From Spiroplasma endosymbiont of Amphimallon solstitiale (GTDB lineage: Bacteria > Bacillota_I > Bacilli_A > Mycoplasmatales > VBWQ01): DNA of 64,000 bases. The notes below the pieces were generated by a model. That model worked only from the letters and a program-made list of their open reading frames with translations. It had not been told where the DNA came from and made no database searches. Of this stretch, positions 46,048 to 56,011 are shown piece by piece. How positions within the stretch are numbered: the first letter of the stretch is position 1; each line of letters starts with the position of its first letter. The translations under genes were made by a program, and so were the position numbers. The stretch lies in assembly GCF_964030965.1 (NCBI RefSeq), contig NZ_OZ034999.1:1922001-1986000 (forward strand), written 5' to 3'.

Positions 46048-46863
46048 ATGACTAATTTATTATTATCCTCAGTTAATCCAAATGATCCAAAGACTTGATC
46101 AACTAGTTTAATTGTTTTAGCAAGCTTAGTAGCTATTGTTGGTGTAATTTTGTTTGTTGTTACTATGATTTGATTTTTCACTTGAATTAAGTATTCTTGA
46201 TTCCATCGTGAAAATAGTGCTAATTTAACTGGTGGCGAGTTATCTCAAAAATATTTAAAAACATACGGTATTAATGCAAAAAGAATAAAATTTAAGGGAT
46301 TTGGTAATATTAATAGTATTACTGTTGAACCTAGGTTTTTTTATTTAAGGCCATATTTATTTAATAATGGTAATTTTACTTTAAGATTATTACCATGAAC
46401 TTATCACCGTCATTCTATTTATACTTTAGCAATGGCAATGGAAAGTACTTGAGCAGTAAGTAGTTCAAATAGTAGTCGTTTTAATACTTTTTGATGAGAT
46501 TTTTCTCGTAAAATAACATTATTTTTTGTTTTAATTCCTTTTGCACTTGCTATTCTATTTGCTCTTTCACCTGTTAATTCTTGAATTACTTTATCAGCAG
46601 CGAGCGCCAATATACTTTCAATTGTTTTATCAATTTTAGGTAGTATTTTATTAATTCTTTTTTCTTCAATGCAAATGATTTTTTATGCTAAATCAAGAAA
46701 AGAAATTTGTCAAAATCTTGTTGGTATTTTAAATGAAAAAGAAATACGTGCTATTAGTTGAATTTTCCAAATTAAGTTTATTTATTACTTGATTCGTATG
46801 ATTTATGAAATATTACAACTTATTTTACGTATTGTGATGTATACACAGCAAAATGAGAAATAA
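46048..46863 (+). CDS. YugP-like membrane protein lacking the zinc-protease HExxH motif
   Basis: 271 aa, ribosome site AGAAAGGAGAAGATT. Three or four hydrophobic segments (SLIVLASLVAIVGVILFVV, ITLFFVLIPFALAILFALS, ANILSIVLSILGSILLILF). The segment LTGGELSQKYLKTYGI resembles the LTG region of YugP-type zinc peptidases, and layout afterwards is similar, but the expected HExxH is replaced by MESTW in LAMAMESTWAVS. If the relation holds, it is a non-catalytic homologue. Follows fakA closely and may share its transcript. Confidence 0.45.
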
Positions 46864-46865
46864 TA

Positions 46866-46898
46866 AAAATTTGTACCTAAATTATAGATACAAATTTT
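46866..46898 (+). terminator. Intrinsic terminator after YugP-like gene
   Basis: AAAATTTGTA and TACAAATTTT make a 10-bp stem around a 13-nt loop. Confidence 0.75.
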
Positions 46899-47229
46899 AA
46901 ATTTAAAATTATATTAAGTTTTATTGATAAAACATTATTTTCAAAACTTTTATAAAATATTGTATTTTAGTAAGTTTTAAAGTTTTGTTTTTTTAATTTT
47001 ACATTTAATTACTAAACTAATATTTTTTATTTTCATTTATTATTGTATATTTAAAATTTTATTTTGATAGTTTTAAATTTTAAATATACAATAAAATACA
47101 CTTATTAATTTAATATTTATATATTTATTAGTAATTTTTTTGTATATTTATTGCAAAAATATAAAAAAAGGTTTTAAATGTTAACTATGAGAGAGAAAAA
47201 AGAATATTTTAAGTTAAGGAGAATACTGA
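46899..47229. other. AT-rich intergenic stretch
   Basis: No gene or clear structure seen beyond a possible AT-rich promoter for the following fragment. Confidence 0.4.
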
Positions 47230-47444
47230 ATGCAAAGTAAGTCTGCTATTAATATATATTCAGAAATTAATAAATTAAAAATAGTTTTATTACTTGCTAA
47301 AATTTTTATCAGAAATGGTATTGGAGTATTTTATATTAAAAAGTTTGTTGTAATGAGTATTATCCAAGATAAAAAAATATGTTCTTACTTAATCAATCAA
47401 ATTTTGAAAGAATGGAATTCTAAAAAAGAATATATTATTTCATT
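47230..47444 (+). pseudogene. N-terminal fragment of unknown protein cut by IS30
   Basis: Strong ribosome site TTAAGGAGAATACTGA then ATG: MQSKSAINIYSEINKLKIVL, with a hydrophobic stretch near IVLLLAKIFIRNGIGVFYI. The frame runs into IS30 copy 8 after KKEYIISF. The rest of the gene is not on the far side. Not recognised. Confidence 0.5.
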
Positions 47445-47692
47445 CCTGAATTGTAAAATTAAAAAGGACACTTATATAAAAATTAAATTGTGTTAATTCT
47501 ATAATTAAGAAAAGAAAGGAATTAGCACAATGTATAAGTATCTGACTATTGAATCAATAATAGCAATAAAAGAATATAAAAGTTATGGATTTTCGATTCG
47601 TAAAATAGCAAAAGCCATTGATTATAGTAAATCAACTGTACATAGAGTTTGTAGATTATTAAATCAAAACTTATTACCATTAGAAATATTGA
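47445..47692 (+). mobile_element. IS30-type insertion sequence, copy 8, 5' fragment
   Basis: The left end and the first 54 codons of the transposase (47530 on) are present up to LPLEIL; the rest is missing. The break at 47692 is the boundary to phage DNA. Confidence 0.85.
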
Positions 47693-48069
47693 GGGCGTAT
47701 CAACTTAATGGTTAGATTTAATAAAAACTTAAATGAGAGATAAAACTCTCATTTTTAATTGTTAAACAATTATAATTAATTATTTTATTAAACCAGCACT
47801 TTATTAAAGTAATTAATTATTACATAACTAAATAAAAAATTATTTAGGCTATTGTGCTGGAATTAACCAATAGTAATTTTTGTCATGCTCTTTGAAAATT
47901 TCAGAAATTTTGGTTCCCTTCCCCTAGAACCCCTACCCTCCAAGGCTTTGCTACTTACAGTAGCATAAGCCTTACGTATAGTAAGTAGGTAAGTATTTAG
48001 TTAGTAGTATATAAGCCTTTTATCACTGTAGGTGATAAGGCTTATACGTAGAAGTAGAAAGGATTCATA
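47693..48069. promoter_or_regulatory. Prophage left regulatory region
   Basis: Unusually GC-rich and dyad-rich for this genome. Hairpins are GCTAC/GTAGC (47950-47964) and a 14-bp stem with a two-base bulge (48011-48045: ATAAGCC TT TTATCAC with GTGATAAGGCTTAT). The sequence AAGCCTTACGTA near 47967 recurs inverted as GGCTTATACGTA near 48039. CCAGCAC (about 47792) and GTGCTGG (about 47851) form a wider inverted pair. It lies just before the early genes, so an operator/promoter or attachment or origin site is likely. No gene. Confidence 0.45.
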
Positions 48070-48558
48070 ATGATTAATGTTAATTTAGATATTAAAAATA
48101 AAGTTAGAGAAACAACTAAAGGTATGTTATTAGAAATTGGTGAATATGAAACATGATTTCCTATTAAAGATACTACTATTAATAAAAATAATAAAAAAAT
48201 AACATTAAAAATAATTGAAGATTTTAATTATAAATTAGGTAAAAAATCAATTACAAAAGATATTGAAAGTATTAAAGGTAGTGATATTTTAAAATATATT
48301 AAAAATATTCCAGATATTACTACTACTGAAAATGATTTAATATCTTGTACATTTTATGAACAATATAATGGTTATTATATTTTTACAAATGATAAAAATC
48401 AAGAATGTTTTAAATATAACATTACATGAGAACAAGATATGAAAAGTTTTAAAATAAATAATCCATATAAAGATAATGATAAACCAATAAATTATATTGT
48501 TACACCAATGAAAGATATAAATACTAATAATGAAAAAATATTTTATTTAAAGTATTAA
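48070..48558 (+). CDS. Phage early protein of unknown function, 162 aa
   Basis: Ribosome site GAAAGGATTCATA. MINVNLDIKNKVRETTKGML starts a soluble protein, mixed alpha/beta with TGA=Trp codons and Lys/Asn-rich. First gene after the regulatory region, with tightly packed genes downstream. No motif recognised. Confidence 0.65.
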
Positions 48559-48569
48559 AGGAAATTAAT

Positions 48570-48686
48570 ATGTTACTTAGTTTTGAAAAAATAGAATTAA
48601 TTAAAAAATTATGTAATGAAAAATTACTTAAAAATAAAAAATATATTGAAATACAAGAAATATTAAAAATTATAGAAAGGGATTAA
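48570..48686 (+). CDS. Phage small protein, 38 aa
   Basis: AAAGGAAATTA precedes ATG; MLLSFEKIELIKKLCNEKLL, helical and Lys-rich. Unknown. Confidence 0.5.
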   Translation: MLLSFEKIELIKKLCNEKLLKNKKYIEIQEILKIIERD

Positions 48687-48688
48687 AA

Positions 48689-48844
48689 ATGGAAGAAAAA
48701 GAAAAGAAAGAATTAATAGAACAAAAAATAAAAATAGTAAAAGAACATCAAAAAAAGTGATTAAAAATAAAAATAATTATTACTTTAATTTCAACTTTAA
48801 TTGGATTAATAATTTTATTAATTACTGTAAGTAAATATTCTTAA
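48689..48844 (+). CDS. Phage small membrane protein, 51 aa
   Basis: MEEKEKKELIEQKIKIVKEH, charged N-terminus then one hydrophobic segment (IIITLISTLIGLIILLITV). A near-identical gene lies at 55859-56011 in the inverted segment, evidence for two related prophages. Unknown role. Confidence 0.65.
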
Positions 48845-48861
48845 TTAAAGGAGTAATATAA

Positions 48862-48999
48862 ATGCTTAATTTAAAAGAAGATAAAAGAATATATAAAATA
48901 TTTGGTTCATGTGATATATGTAATAAAAATTCATCATTTGCAAATAGAACTTGTAATAAATGTTTTTATAAATTAATAGGTGAAAAAAATGAAATGTAA
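48862..48999 (+). CDS. Phage zinc-ribbon-like small protein, 45 aa
   Basis: AAAGGAGTAATATAA then ATG. Two Cys pairs (CDIC and CNKC) spaced for a zinc ribbon. Overlaps the next gene by 11 bp. Confidence 0.55.
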   Translation: MLNLKEDKRIYKIFGSCDICNKNSSFANRTCNKCFYKLIGEKNEM

Positions 49000-49171
49000 T
49001 ATTCATAATGAAAAATATATTTGAATTAGTGAATTAGATAATAGTTATTATTGTAATAAATGTATTAATGAAATGATTGAAGAAGATATGTATTTAACAA
49101 GTGAGAATTGAGATTACTTATATGAATATTATATTAATGAATTACAATTAGAAAATTTTAAAGGAGTGTAA
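48989..49171 (+). CDS. Phage small protein, 60 aa
   Basis: ATG within the end of the preceding gene. An N-terminal Cys-rich patch (MKCNIHNEKYIW, YYCNKCINEM) suggests a small metal site; acidic C-terminus. Confidence 0.5.
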
Positions 49172-49174
49172 AAA

Positions 49175-49381
49175 ATGAATCAATTAGAATTACAAAATGC
49201 AATGAAATTAATAGAAAAATTTGAAGAATTACAAGAAGAATTTAATAGTAAATATGAAGATTCAGAAATTGAAATTGATAATGATGGTGATTTAAAAATT
49301 AATTGTGATTATTTTAATTATAAAAATGTAAATCAATTAGAACAAGTAATTATTGATTATAAAAGAATTATTAAAAGTTAA
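49175..49381 (+). CDS. Phage acidic helical protein, 68 aa
   Basis: AAAGGAGTG precedes ATG. MNQLELQNAMKLIEKFEELQ, coiled-coil-like and acidic, with SEIEIDNDGDLKIN in the middle. Unknown. Confidence 0.55.
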   Translation: MNQLELQNAMKLIEKFEELQEEFNSKYEDSEIEIDNDGDLKINCDYFNYKNVNQLEQVIIDYKRIIKS

Positions 49382-49396
49382 AGGAGATGAATATAA

Positions 49397-49582
49397 ATGG
49401 TAGCAGCAGCACTTAAAAAACATCAAGATAAATTATTAATTAAAAATTTAAAAATTCGTCTTACTAAAAATGACCATTATGAATTAAAAACATATTGTTA
49501 TGAAAGAAATATAACTATGAATGATTTTGTAAGAGATTTAATTAAAAATGCAATAAATAGAAAGAGTGATAAAAATGAATAA
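49397..49582 (+). CDS. Ribbon-helix-helix-type DNA-binding protein, 61 aa
   Basis: AAAGGAGATGAATATAA then ATG. KIRLTKNDHYELKTYCYE followed by NITMNDFVRDLIKNAI gives the beta-strand then two helices of Arc/MetJ/CopG-like repressors. A phage or plasmid-type regulator is likely; targets may be the dyads upstream at 47.9-48.05 kb. Confidence 0.6.
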   Translation: MVAAALKKHQDKLLIKNLKIRLTKNDHYELKTYCYERNITMNDFVRDLIKNAINRKSDKNE

Positions 49583-50300
49583 TTTATATAAAAAAAATAC
49601 TTAAATTACAATTAGAAATTGGTAGTACACCTAAAAATGGTTTTAATAAATTTGGTAATTATAAATATTGATTATTAAGTGATATTTTTAATAAATTTAA
49701 ATTATTATGTAAAGAATTTAATATTGTTATTACACATGAAGATATATTAACAACTGATAGAAAAATTAATTATTTAGATAAAAATGAAGTAGAAATAACT
49801 TATTTTAAAAGATATACAATTATTGATTTAGATAATGATAAAGAAAGTAAATATTTTGATATATTAGCTTGTGCTAAAATACAGATGTAGCAAAAGCAAA
49901 AGGTAGTGCAGAAACTTATGCTTATAGATATTTTTTAATGAATTTATTATTATTAAGTGAAGATGAACTTGACCCAGATAATGATAATGTTAATGTAATT
50001 CAAAATAATAATAAACAACAAAATAATTATATTAATAATATCAAAATACAAAATGAAAAATGAGAACCAAGTGAAAAACAATTAGATTATTTTGAAAAAT
50101 ATATGATTACAAATACAGTTTTATTTGATGAATGTATAAGAGAAGATATGGAAAGATTAAATCCAAGTAATAATAAAGATTTTTTAATATTAATGGGTGA
50201 AAATTATTTAAAAACTTTATTTGATAAATTTAAAGAAATTCGTGAAAGATTTAAAAATTTAAAAACTAATAATAAAAATGAGTATAGAAATTATGAATAA
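49575..50300 (+). pseudogene. ERF-family single-strand annealing protein, two homopolymer shifts
   Basis: The ERF hallmark KGSAETYAYRYFLMNLLLL is clear, followed by SEDELDPDND and a Glu-rich end. ERF proteins anneal single strands in phage recombination. One A too many near the start (A8 at 49592-49599) and one too few at about 49878-49881 (ACAK region) break the frame. Restoring both gives one protein of about 240 aa. Both changes are single bases in A-runs, so sequencing slips are as likely as decay. Confidence 0.65.
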
Positions 50301-50400
50301 ATGTAAATATTGTAAAAAAAGAATTTGATTAAGTAAAAATTGATGTATGAAATGTTTAGAAATAATAGTTAATAATTTAACTAAAAATAAGGAAAAATAA
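50293..50400 (+). CDS. Phage zinc-finger-like small protein, 35 aa
   Basis: MNKCKYCKKRIWLSKNWCMK with Cys pairs CKYC and CMKC. A homologue is at 57802-57909. The ATG overlaps the ERF stop. Confidence 0.6.
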
Positions 50401-50401
50401 T

Positions 50402-50533
50402 ATGAATAAAGAAAAATTACTGAATAGATTATTACAACAAAAAAGAAATGGTATGTACTGTGAGATATGGGAACCAATTAATACAGAGTGACTATATAAA
50501 GCCATAGAAAATGGAGACTTTGATAATGAATAA
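50402..50533 (+). CDS. Phage small protein, 43 aa
   Basis: TAAGGAAAAATA upstream. MNKEKLLNRLLQQKRNGMYC and ending ENGDFDNE. The pattern MNKEKL at the start and NGxFxNE at the end recurs in the next gene and at 57684, so these are one small family. Confidence 0.55.
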
Positions 50534-50684
50534 AGAAAAATTAAATAATTATTTAATAAATGAGATTAATAAATATTATAAATTACCAATAGAAGAAGCA
50601 TTAAAAAATTATAATTTATCAGCACAACATACTTTAAAAATAATTTATGAAAAAATTAAAAATGGTGAATTTGATAATGACTAA
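50526..50684 (+). CDS. Phage small protein, 52 aa
   Basis: Start overlaps the preceding stop. MNKEKLNNYLINEINKYYKL, ending KNGEFDND, same family as its neighbours. Confidence 0.55.
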   Translation: MNKEKLNNYLINEINKYYKLPIEEALKNYNLSAQHTLKIIYEKIKNGEFDND

Positions 50685-51246
50685 TTATTTACTTTCAATT
50701 GACCCAAGTATTAAAAATACTGGATTTACTTTATGAGAAAAAAGATGTCATGTAATAGATTGTGAGAATAATAATTGTATTAAATTAAAATTATGAATGC
50801 CAATATGAATAAAAAGTTATAGTTTTGAAAAATTTAAAAATATTAATCCAACATTTGATGAACAAATAATATTTGAATTATTTATGATTGGTGAAATTAA
50901 ACATTTTGATAATATGAATATAATTATTGAACGTGGTACTTTTCATAGTAAAAATGGTATTGGTTATGAAACTCAAGAACATTTAAGAGGTTTTATTGCT
51001 GGACAATTTAATAAATTAATAACAAAAAATATGTTAATAAGTCCTTCTTCATGAAAGAAATGATATAAAAATAGACCTTTTGGAGCATATTGAGATATTA
51101 AAAATGAAAAATGAACAAAAGAAACATCATTAGCAATGGCACAAATCATTATTTCAGAAAATGAATGAAATTTTAATATTACTAATCATGATGAAGCAGA
51201 TAGTTTATTAATTGGTTGATATTATTTAAATAAGGAGAATAAATAA
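50677..51246 (+). CDS. RuvC-like Holliday-junction resolvase / RNase H-fold nuclease
   Basis: 189 aa. LLSIDPSIKNTGF (first Asp), NIIIERGTFHS (Glu) and TNHDEADSLLIG (final Asp pair) are the acidic motifs of RuvC-type nucleases. Such phage enzymes trim branched DNA in replication and packaging. Seven or more TGA=Trp. The start overlaps the preceding gene by 8 bp. A different, shorter relative is at 54994-55431. Confidence 0.7.
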
Positions 51247-51416
51247 TGTTTATGAATTTTAAATTAAAAAAAATAACAAAAATTAATAAATTATTAGATG
51301 AAAGAGCTTCTTTTTTACATATGTATTTACTTTATAGTAATGAACAAATTAAAAAAGATATAACTATTATTTATTTAAATAATTACTTAAATAAATTAAA
51401 TAAGGAGAATAAATAA
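51246..51416 (+). CDS. Phage small helical protein, 56 aa
   Basis: ATGA-type overlap with the preceding stop; MFMNFKLKKITKINKLLDER. Unknown. Confidence 0.5.
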   Translation: MFMNFKLKKITKINKLLDERASFLHMYLLYSNEQIKKDITIIYLNNYLNKLNKENK

Positions 51417-51541
51417 TGATATGTTATTACTGTAATAAAAAAGCAAGTATTAAATTAAATAATAGAAAATTAAAAGATAAAGATACTAAATTTGAAATGT
51501 ATTTATGTAATAAATGTTGAAATAATAAAGATTTTGATTAA
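51416..51541 (+). CDS. Phage zinc-ribbon-like small protein, 41 aa
   Basis: MICYYCNKKASIKLNNRKL with CYYC and CNKC pairs. TAAGGAGAATAA ribosome site lies inside the preceding gene. Confidence 0.55.
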
Positions 51542-51555
51542 TAGGAGAATAAATA

Positions 51556-51672
51556 ATGCAAATAGCAATTTTAATTATATTTAGTTTAAATACAATATTA
51601 ACTTTATTAACATTTATTTTATACTTATATATTCTTATTAATTTTAAATTTAGATGAAAGTGAGAAAAATAA
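51556..51672 (+). CDS. Phage small membrane peptide, 38 aa
   Basis: ATAGGAGAATAA then ATG. One long hydrophobic segment (ILTLLTFILYLYILIN) and a basic tail. Unknown. Confidence 0.5.
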
Positions 51673-51854
51673 TGCAAAAACAAAAACAAGAAAAAGTATT
51701 ATTAAAATGTATTGTTAAAGATTGTAATAGTAAAGTATTAGTTACTTTAAAAACTATAAATATAGAAGATAGTATTATTCAATTTTTTAATATGTGTTAT
51801 TTTCATAAAAAACAATTTAAAAATAAAGTAAAAGAAATAAAAAATAAGGAGTAA
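51672..51854 (+). CDS. Phage small Cys-containing protein, 60 aa
   Basis: Overlaps the preceding stop. MQKQKQEKVLLKCIVKDCNS with Cys and a later CYFHKKQ, a possible treble-clef-like metal site. Unknown. Confidence 0.5.
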   Translation: MQKQKQEKVLLKCIVKDCNSKVLVTLKTINIEDSIIQFFNMCYFHKKQFKNKVKEIKNKE

Positions 51855-51856
51855 AT

Positions 51857-51920
51857 ATGAATTGATATGAATATGCTTTAATAATATGAATTATTATAAG
51901 TACAATGTGAATTATTAATT
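51857..51920 (+). pseudogene. 5' fragment of small membrane gene cut by IS256
   Basis: TAAGGAG then ATG: MNWYEYALIIWIIISTMWII, hydrophobic, ending at the IS256 copy C edge. Confidence 0.45.
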
Positions 51921-53294
51921 GGCAATGTTTAGTAATCTGTGTAACTTACAAAAATAACTATGTTTAATTAATTCTAGTAAATATAATTAAATGACTAGAA
52001 AGAGTGAGTTACAAATGGCTAAAAAACAAAATATTAATAATAATGATCCAATATCAAAAGCAGTAGATTTATTATTAGAAAATACTGAAGATTTAACAAC
52101 AGTTTTTAAAGAAGGGGGTTTATATAAAGAATTAACAAAACGTTTAGTTGAAAAAATGTTGAATTCTGAAATGCAAAATTATTTAGGATATGAAAAAAAT
52201 CAACATAGTAATACTGAAAATGCTCGTAATGGTACAAGTTCAAAAAAATTAATAACTCAACAAGGTAAAATTGAGATTGATGTACCAAGAGATCGCAATA
52301 GTGATTTTACTCCTGTAATAGTTGCAAAAAGACAGCGAAGATTTGATGGTTTTGATCAACAAGTGCTTTCACTATATGCAAAAGGTATGACTCTATCTGA
52401 CATTAGAATGCAGTTACAAGAGTTATATCATGGTGCTGATATTAGTGAAAGTGTTATTAGTCAAATTACTGATGATGTTATTGATGATGTCAAAACATGA
52501 CAAAATCGACCATTAGAAAGCATTTATCCGATTGTTTATTTTGATTGTATAGTAGTTAAAGTTCGACAAGATAAACGGATTATTAATAAATCAGTTTATA
52601 TAGCATTAGGAGTTGATTTAGAAGGTAAAAAAGATGTTTTAGGCTTATGAATTAGTGAAAATGAAGGTGCTAAATTTTGATTAGCTAATTTCACAGAAAT
52701 GAAAAATCGAGGCTTAAATGATATTTTGATTGCTTGTAGTGATAATTTAACAGGCATGTCAGAAGCAATACAAGCAGTTTATCCTAAAACAGAACATCAA
52801 TTATGCATTGTTCATCAAATTCGAAATAGTTTAAAATATGTTTCATACAAACATCGAAAAACTCTAGTTACAGATTTAAAACCAATTTATAGTGCATGTA
52901 GTGAAGAACAAGCAATGCAAGCTTTAGAATCATTTGAAAGTAAATGAAATAAACAATATCCCCAAATTGCTAAATCTTGATATAAAAATTGAGAAAATTT
53001 GATGATTTTTATTAGTTATCCTGCAGAAATCAAAAGAGTAATTTATACAACAAATGCTATTGAATCTGTTAATAGTCAATTACGAAAAGTTATTAGAAAC
53101 AAAAAAGCTTTTCCTAATGATATGTCAGTTTTTAAAATATTTTATTTAGCAATTGAAAATATAACAAAAAAATGAACATTGCCTATTCAAAATTGAAATA
53201 CAGCAATTGTTCATTTTATGATAAAATTTGAAGACAGAATTAATCTGAACTAGTACTTTGTAAAACAAAGATACACAGATTACTAAAAAGCCTC
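51921..53294 (+). mobile_element. IS256-type insertion sequence, copy C
   Basis: 1374 bp, complete. Its flanks do not match (left TATTAATT, right TTTTTTTC). The right flank matches the right flank of copy E when reverse-complemented (GAAAAAAA), showing it took part in recombination. Confidence 0.9.
51991..53253 (+). CDS. IS256-family (Mutator) transposase
   Basis: 420 aa, intact. Belongs with copies D-G ([18 protein letters not shown]), which differ from copies A and B ([18 protein letters not shown]). Confidence 0.9.
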
Positions 53295-53325
53295 TTTTTT
53301 TCATGTATCATTCATCAAAATTCAT
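53295..53325 (-). pseudogene. 5' piece of a split phage gene
   Basis: ATG 53325 begins MNFDEWYMKK and ends at the IS256 edge. Joining it across the octamer GAAAAAAA to 57579-57691 gives one 47-aa helical protein. Confidence 0.6.
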
Positions 53326-53555
53326 TATTTATTCCTTTCATTTTTTAAATCATTTAACATTAATTGAACAAAATGCACGATTTTTAGGAATATTTAAAGT
53401 ATTAAAGATTTGACCAGTTACTATAATTTCATCATTTTTATTTAATAAAATACATCGTTTATAAAATTTTGGGTTATTAAAAATTAAAGTAACATAGTTT
53501 AATCCATTTCATTGACCACGAACAGTATAATATAATTGTTTATTACCTTTTTCAT

Positions 53556-54929
53556 GGCAATGTTTAGTAATCTGTGTAACTTACAAAAATAACTATGTTT
53601 AATTAATTCTAGTAAATATAATTAAATGACTAGAAAGAGTGAGTTACAGATGGCTAAAAAACAAAATATTAATAATAATGATCCAATATCAAAAGCAGTA
53701 GATTTATTATTAGAAAATACTGAAGATTTAACAACAGTTTTTAAAGAAGGGGGTTTATATAAAGAATTAACAAAACGTTTAGTTGAAAAAATGTTGAATT
53801 CTGAAATGCAAAATTATTTAGGATATGAAAAAAATCAACATAGTAATACTGAAAATGCTCGTAATGGTACAAGTTCAAAAAAATTAATAACTCAACAAGG
53901 TAAAATTGAGATTGATGTACCAAGAGATCGCAATAGTGATTTTACTCCTGTAATAGTTGCAAAAAGACAGCGAAGATTTGATGGTTTTGATCAACAAGTG
54001 CTTTCACTATATGCAAAAGGTATGACTCTATCTGACATTAGAATGCAGTTACAAGAGTTATATCATGGTGCTGATATTAGTGAAAGTGTTATTAGTCAAA
54101 TTACTGATGATGTTATTGATGATGTCAAAGCATGACAAAATCGACCATTAGAAAGCGTTTATCCGATTGTTTATTTTGATTGTATAGTAGTTAAAGTTCG
54201 ACAAGATAAACGGATTATTAATAAATCAGTTTATATAGCATTAGGAGTTGATTTAGAAGGTAAAAAAGATGTTTTAGGCTTATGAATTAGTGAAAATGAA
54301 GGTGCTAAATTTTGATTAGCTAATTTCACAGAAATGAAAAATCGAGGCTTAAATGATATTTTGATTGCTTGTAGTGATAATTTAACAGGCATGTCAGAAG
54401 CAATACAAGCAGTTTATCCTAAAACAGAACATCAATTATGCATTGTTCATCAAATTCGAAATAGTTTAAAATATGTTTCATACAAACATCGAAAAACTCT
54501 AGTTACAGATTTAAAACCAATTTATAGTGCATGTAGTGAAGAACAAGCAATGCAAGCTTTAGAATCATTTGAAAGTAAATGAAATAAACAATATCCCCAA
54601 ATTGCTAAATCTTGATATAAAAATTGAGAAAATTTGATGATTTTTATTAGTTATCCTGCAGAAATCAAAAGAGTAATTTATACAACAAATGCTATTGAAT
54701 CTGTTAATAGTCAATTACGAAAAGTTATTAGAAACAAAAAAGCTTTTCCTAATGATATGTCAGTTTTTAAAATATTTTATTTAGCAATTGAAAATATAAC
54801 AAAAAAATGAACATTGCCTATTCAAAATTGAAATACAGCAATTGCTCATTTTATGATAAAATTTGAAGACAGAATTAATCTGAACTAGTACTTTGTAAAA
54901 CAAAGATACACAGATTTCTAAAAAGCCTC
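53556..54929 (+). mobile_element. IS256-type insertion sequence, copy D (complete)
   Basis: 1374 bp with perfect octamer TTTTTCAT at 53548-53555 and 54930-54937. Confidence 0.92.
53626..54888 (+). CDS. IS256-family (Mutator) transposase
   Basis: 420 aa, intact; near-identical to copy C. Confidence 0.9.
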
Positions 54930-54993
54930 TTTTTCATGATATTTTACTTCAATAGTATTACTAAGTTTTACTGTTAATTTAACGTAATTTTCT

Positions 54994-55431
54994 TTATTTT
55001 TCATTTTTATAATTCCTTAAATAATATTGAATATGTTTATAAGCATCTTGTTCATGTTTTGTAAATTTTATATTTCCTTTATAATCTTCTATTTTATGTT
55101 TGTTTTTTGGTTCATTTTCATGATAATCTCAGTTCATAACATCTTGTACTAATATCATTAAAGCACCAATAACTTTTGGTGTTGCTAATGGATTAATTAA
55201 TAACTGTTTTGAACTTAAAAAGAAATTTTCTACAATAACTAATATATTTTTATTTTTAAATTGTTTTTTAATTAATTTAAAATATTCTTTATATATATTT
55301 TTACTTTCTAAAACTGTTTTTGCTTTAAATGTTTCATTAAAAATAATATTATTAGTTTCATTTGAGTATATAACAATTCCATTATTACCAATACCAGCAG
55401 GGTCAATACCAATGATTAATTCGTATTGCAT
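54994..55431 (-). CDS. RuvC-like RNase H-fold nuclease, second type
   Basis: 145 aa. IIGIDPAGIGNNGIVIYS (first Asp), ILVIVENFFLSS (Glu) and TKHEQDAYKHIQ (final acidic) fit RuvC-type phage resolvases. It is shorter than and clearly different from the protein at 50677. It lies in the inverted segment, and its stop overlaps the SSB-like start, as in an operon. Confidence 0.65.
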
Positions 55432-55434
55432 TTA

Positions 55435-55842
55435 TTAATCATCTCTACATCAATCACAAACATATCCATATGATTTTGTATAATCTAAATGTTTTTCAAT
55501 ATTATAATTATCTTCATATTTTTTAGTATTATGTTGTTCTGCTTCTAATTCTGTTTTAAAGTGATAAAGCATATTGATTTTGTTATCTTCATATAATTCA
55601 TTACATTCAACACATCTTTTTCTTCTTTTTTTAGTTTTATTCATAATCAAAATATCCTTTTCAATTATTTTTGCTGTTTGTTTAAGGTATTTAGGTAGTT
55701 TGTGATAACAACTGTCACATATTAAATAAGGTATTGCTCAATTTTTATATTTAATAGTTTTAGTAGAATTATTAATACAATCTTTTCAAACTTTATTTTT
55801 ACAAATTCTTAATTCACATTTTTTATTTTCATTAATATTCAT
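55435..55842 (-). CDS. Phage protein with several Cys pairs, 135 aa
   Basis: One frame from MNINENKKCELRICKNKVWK to VCDWCRDD, with CDSC, CVEC and CDWC pairs suggestive of zinc binding. An internal ATG (MNKTKKRRKRCVEC, at 55644) has its own AAGGAT ribosome site, so a shorter product may also exist. Unknown family. Confidence 0.55.
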
Positions 55843-55858
55843 AACTTTATTTATTTCT

Positions 55859-56011
55859 TTAATTTTTACTTACAGTAATTAATAAAATTATTAATCCAAT
55901 TAAAGTTGAAATTAAAGTAATAATTATTTTTATTTTTAATCACTTTTTTTGATGTTCTTTTACTATTTTGATTTTTTGTTCTATTAATTCTTTCTTTTCT
56001 TTTTCTTCCAT
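55859..56011 (-). CDS. Phage small membrane protein, 50 aa
   Basis: Near-identical to the protein at 48689-48844 except its last residues. One membrane segment. It shows that this segment and 48-52 kb come from two related prophages. Confidence 0.65.

Larger units (their letters stand above)
53329..55004 (-). pseudogene. Phage single-stranded-DNA-binding-like protein interrupted by IS256
   Basis: Removing IS256 copy D (and one TTTTTCAT) gives 97 aa: MKNKENYVKLTVKLSNTIEV, KQLYYTVRGQWNGLNYVTLI, NDEIIVTGQIFNTLNIPKNR and FCSINVKWFKKWKE. The beta-strand pattern and spacing match an OB-fold SSB, short and without the acidic tip. It sits beside a RuvC-like gene. The gene is disrupted now. Confidence 0.6.
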
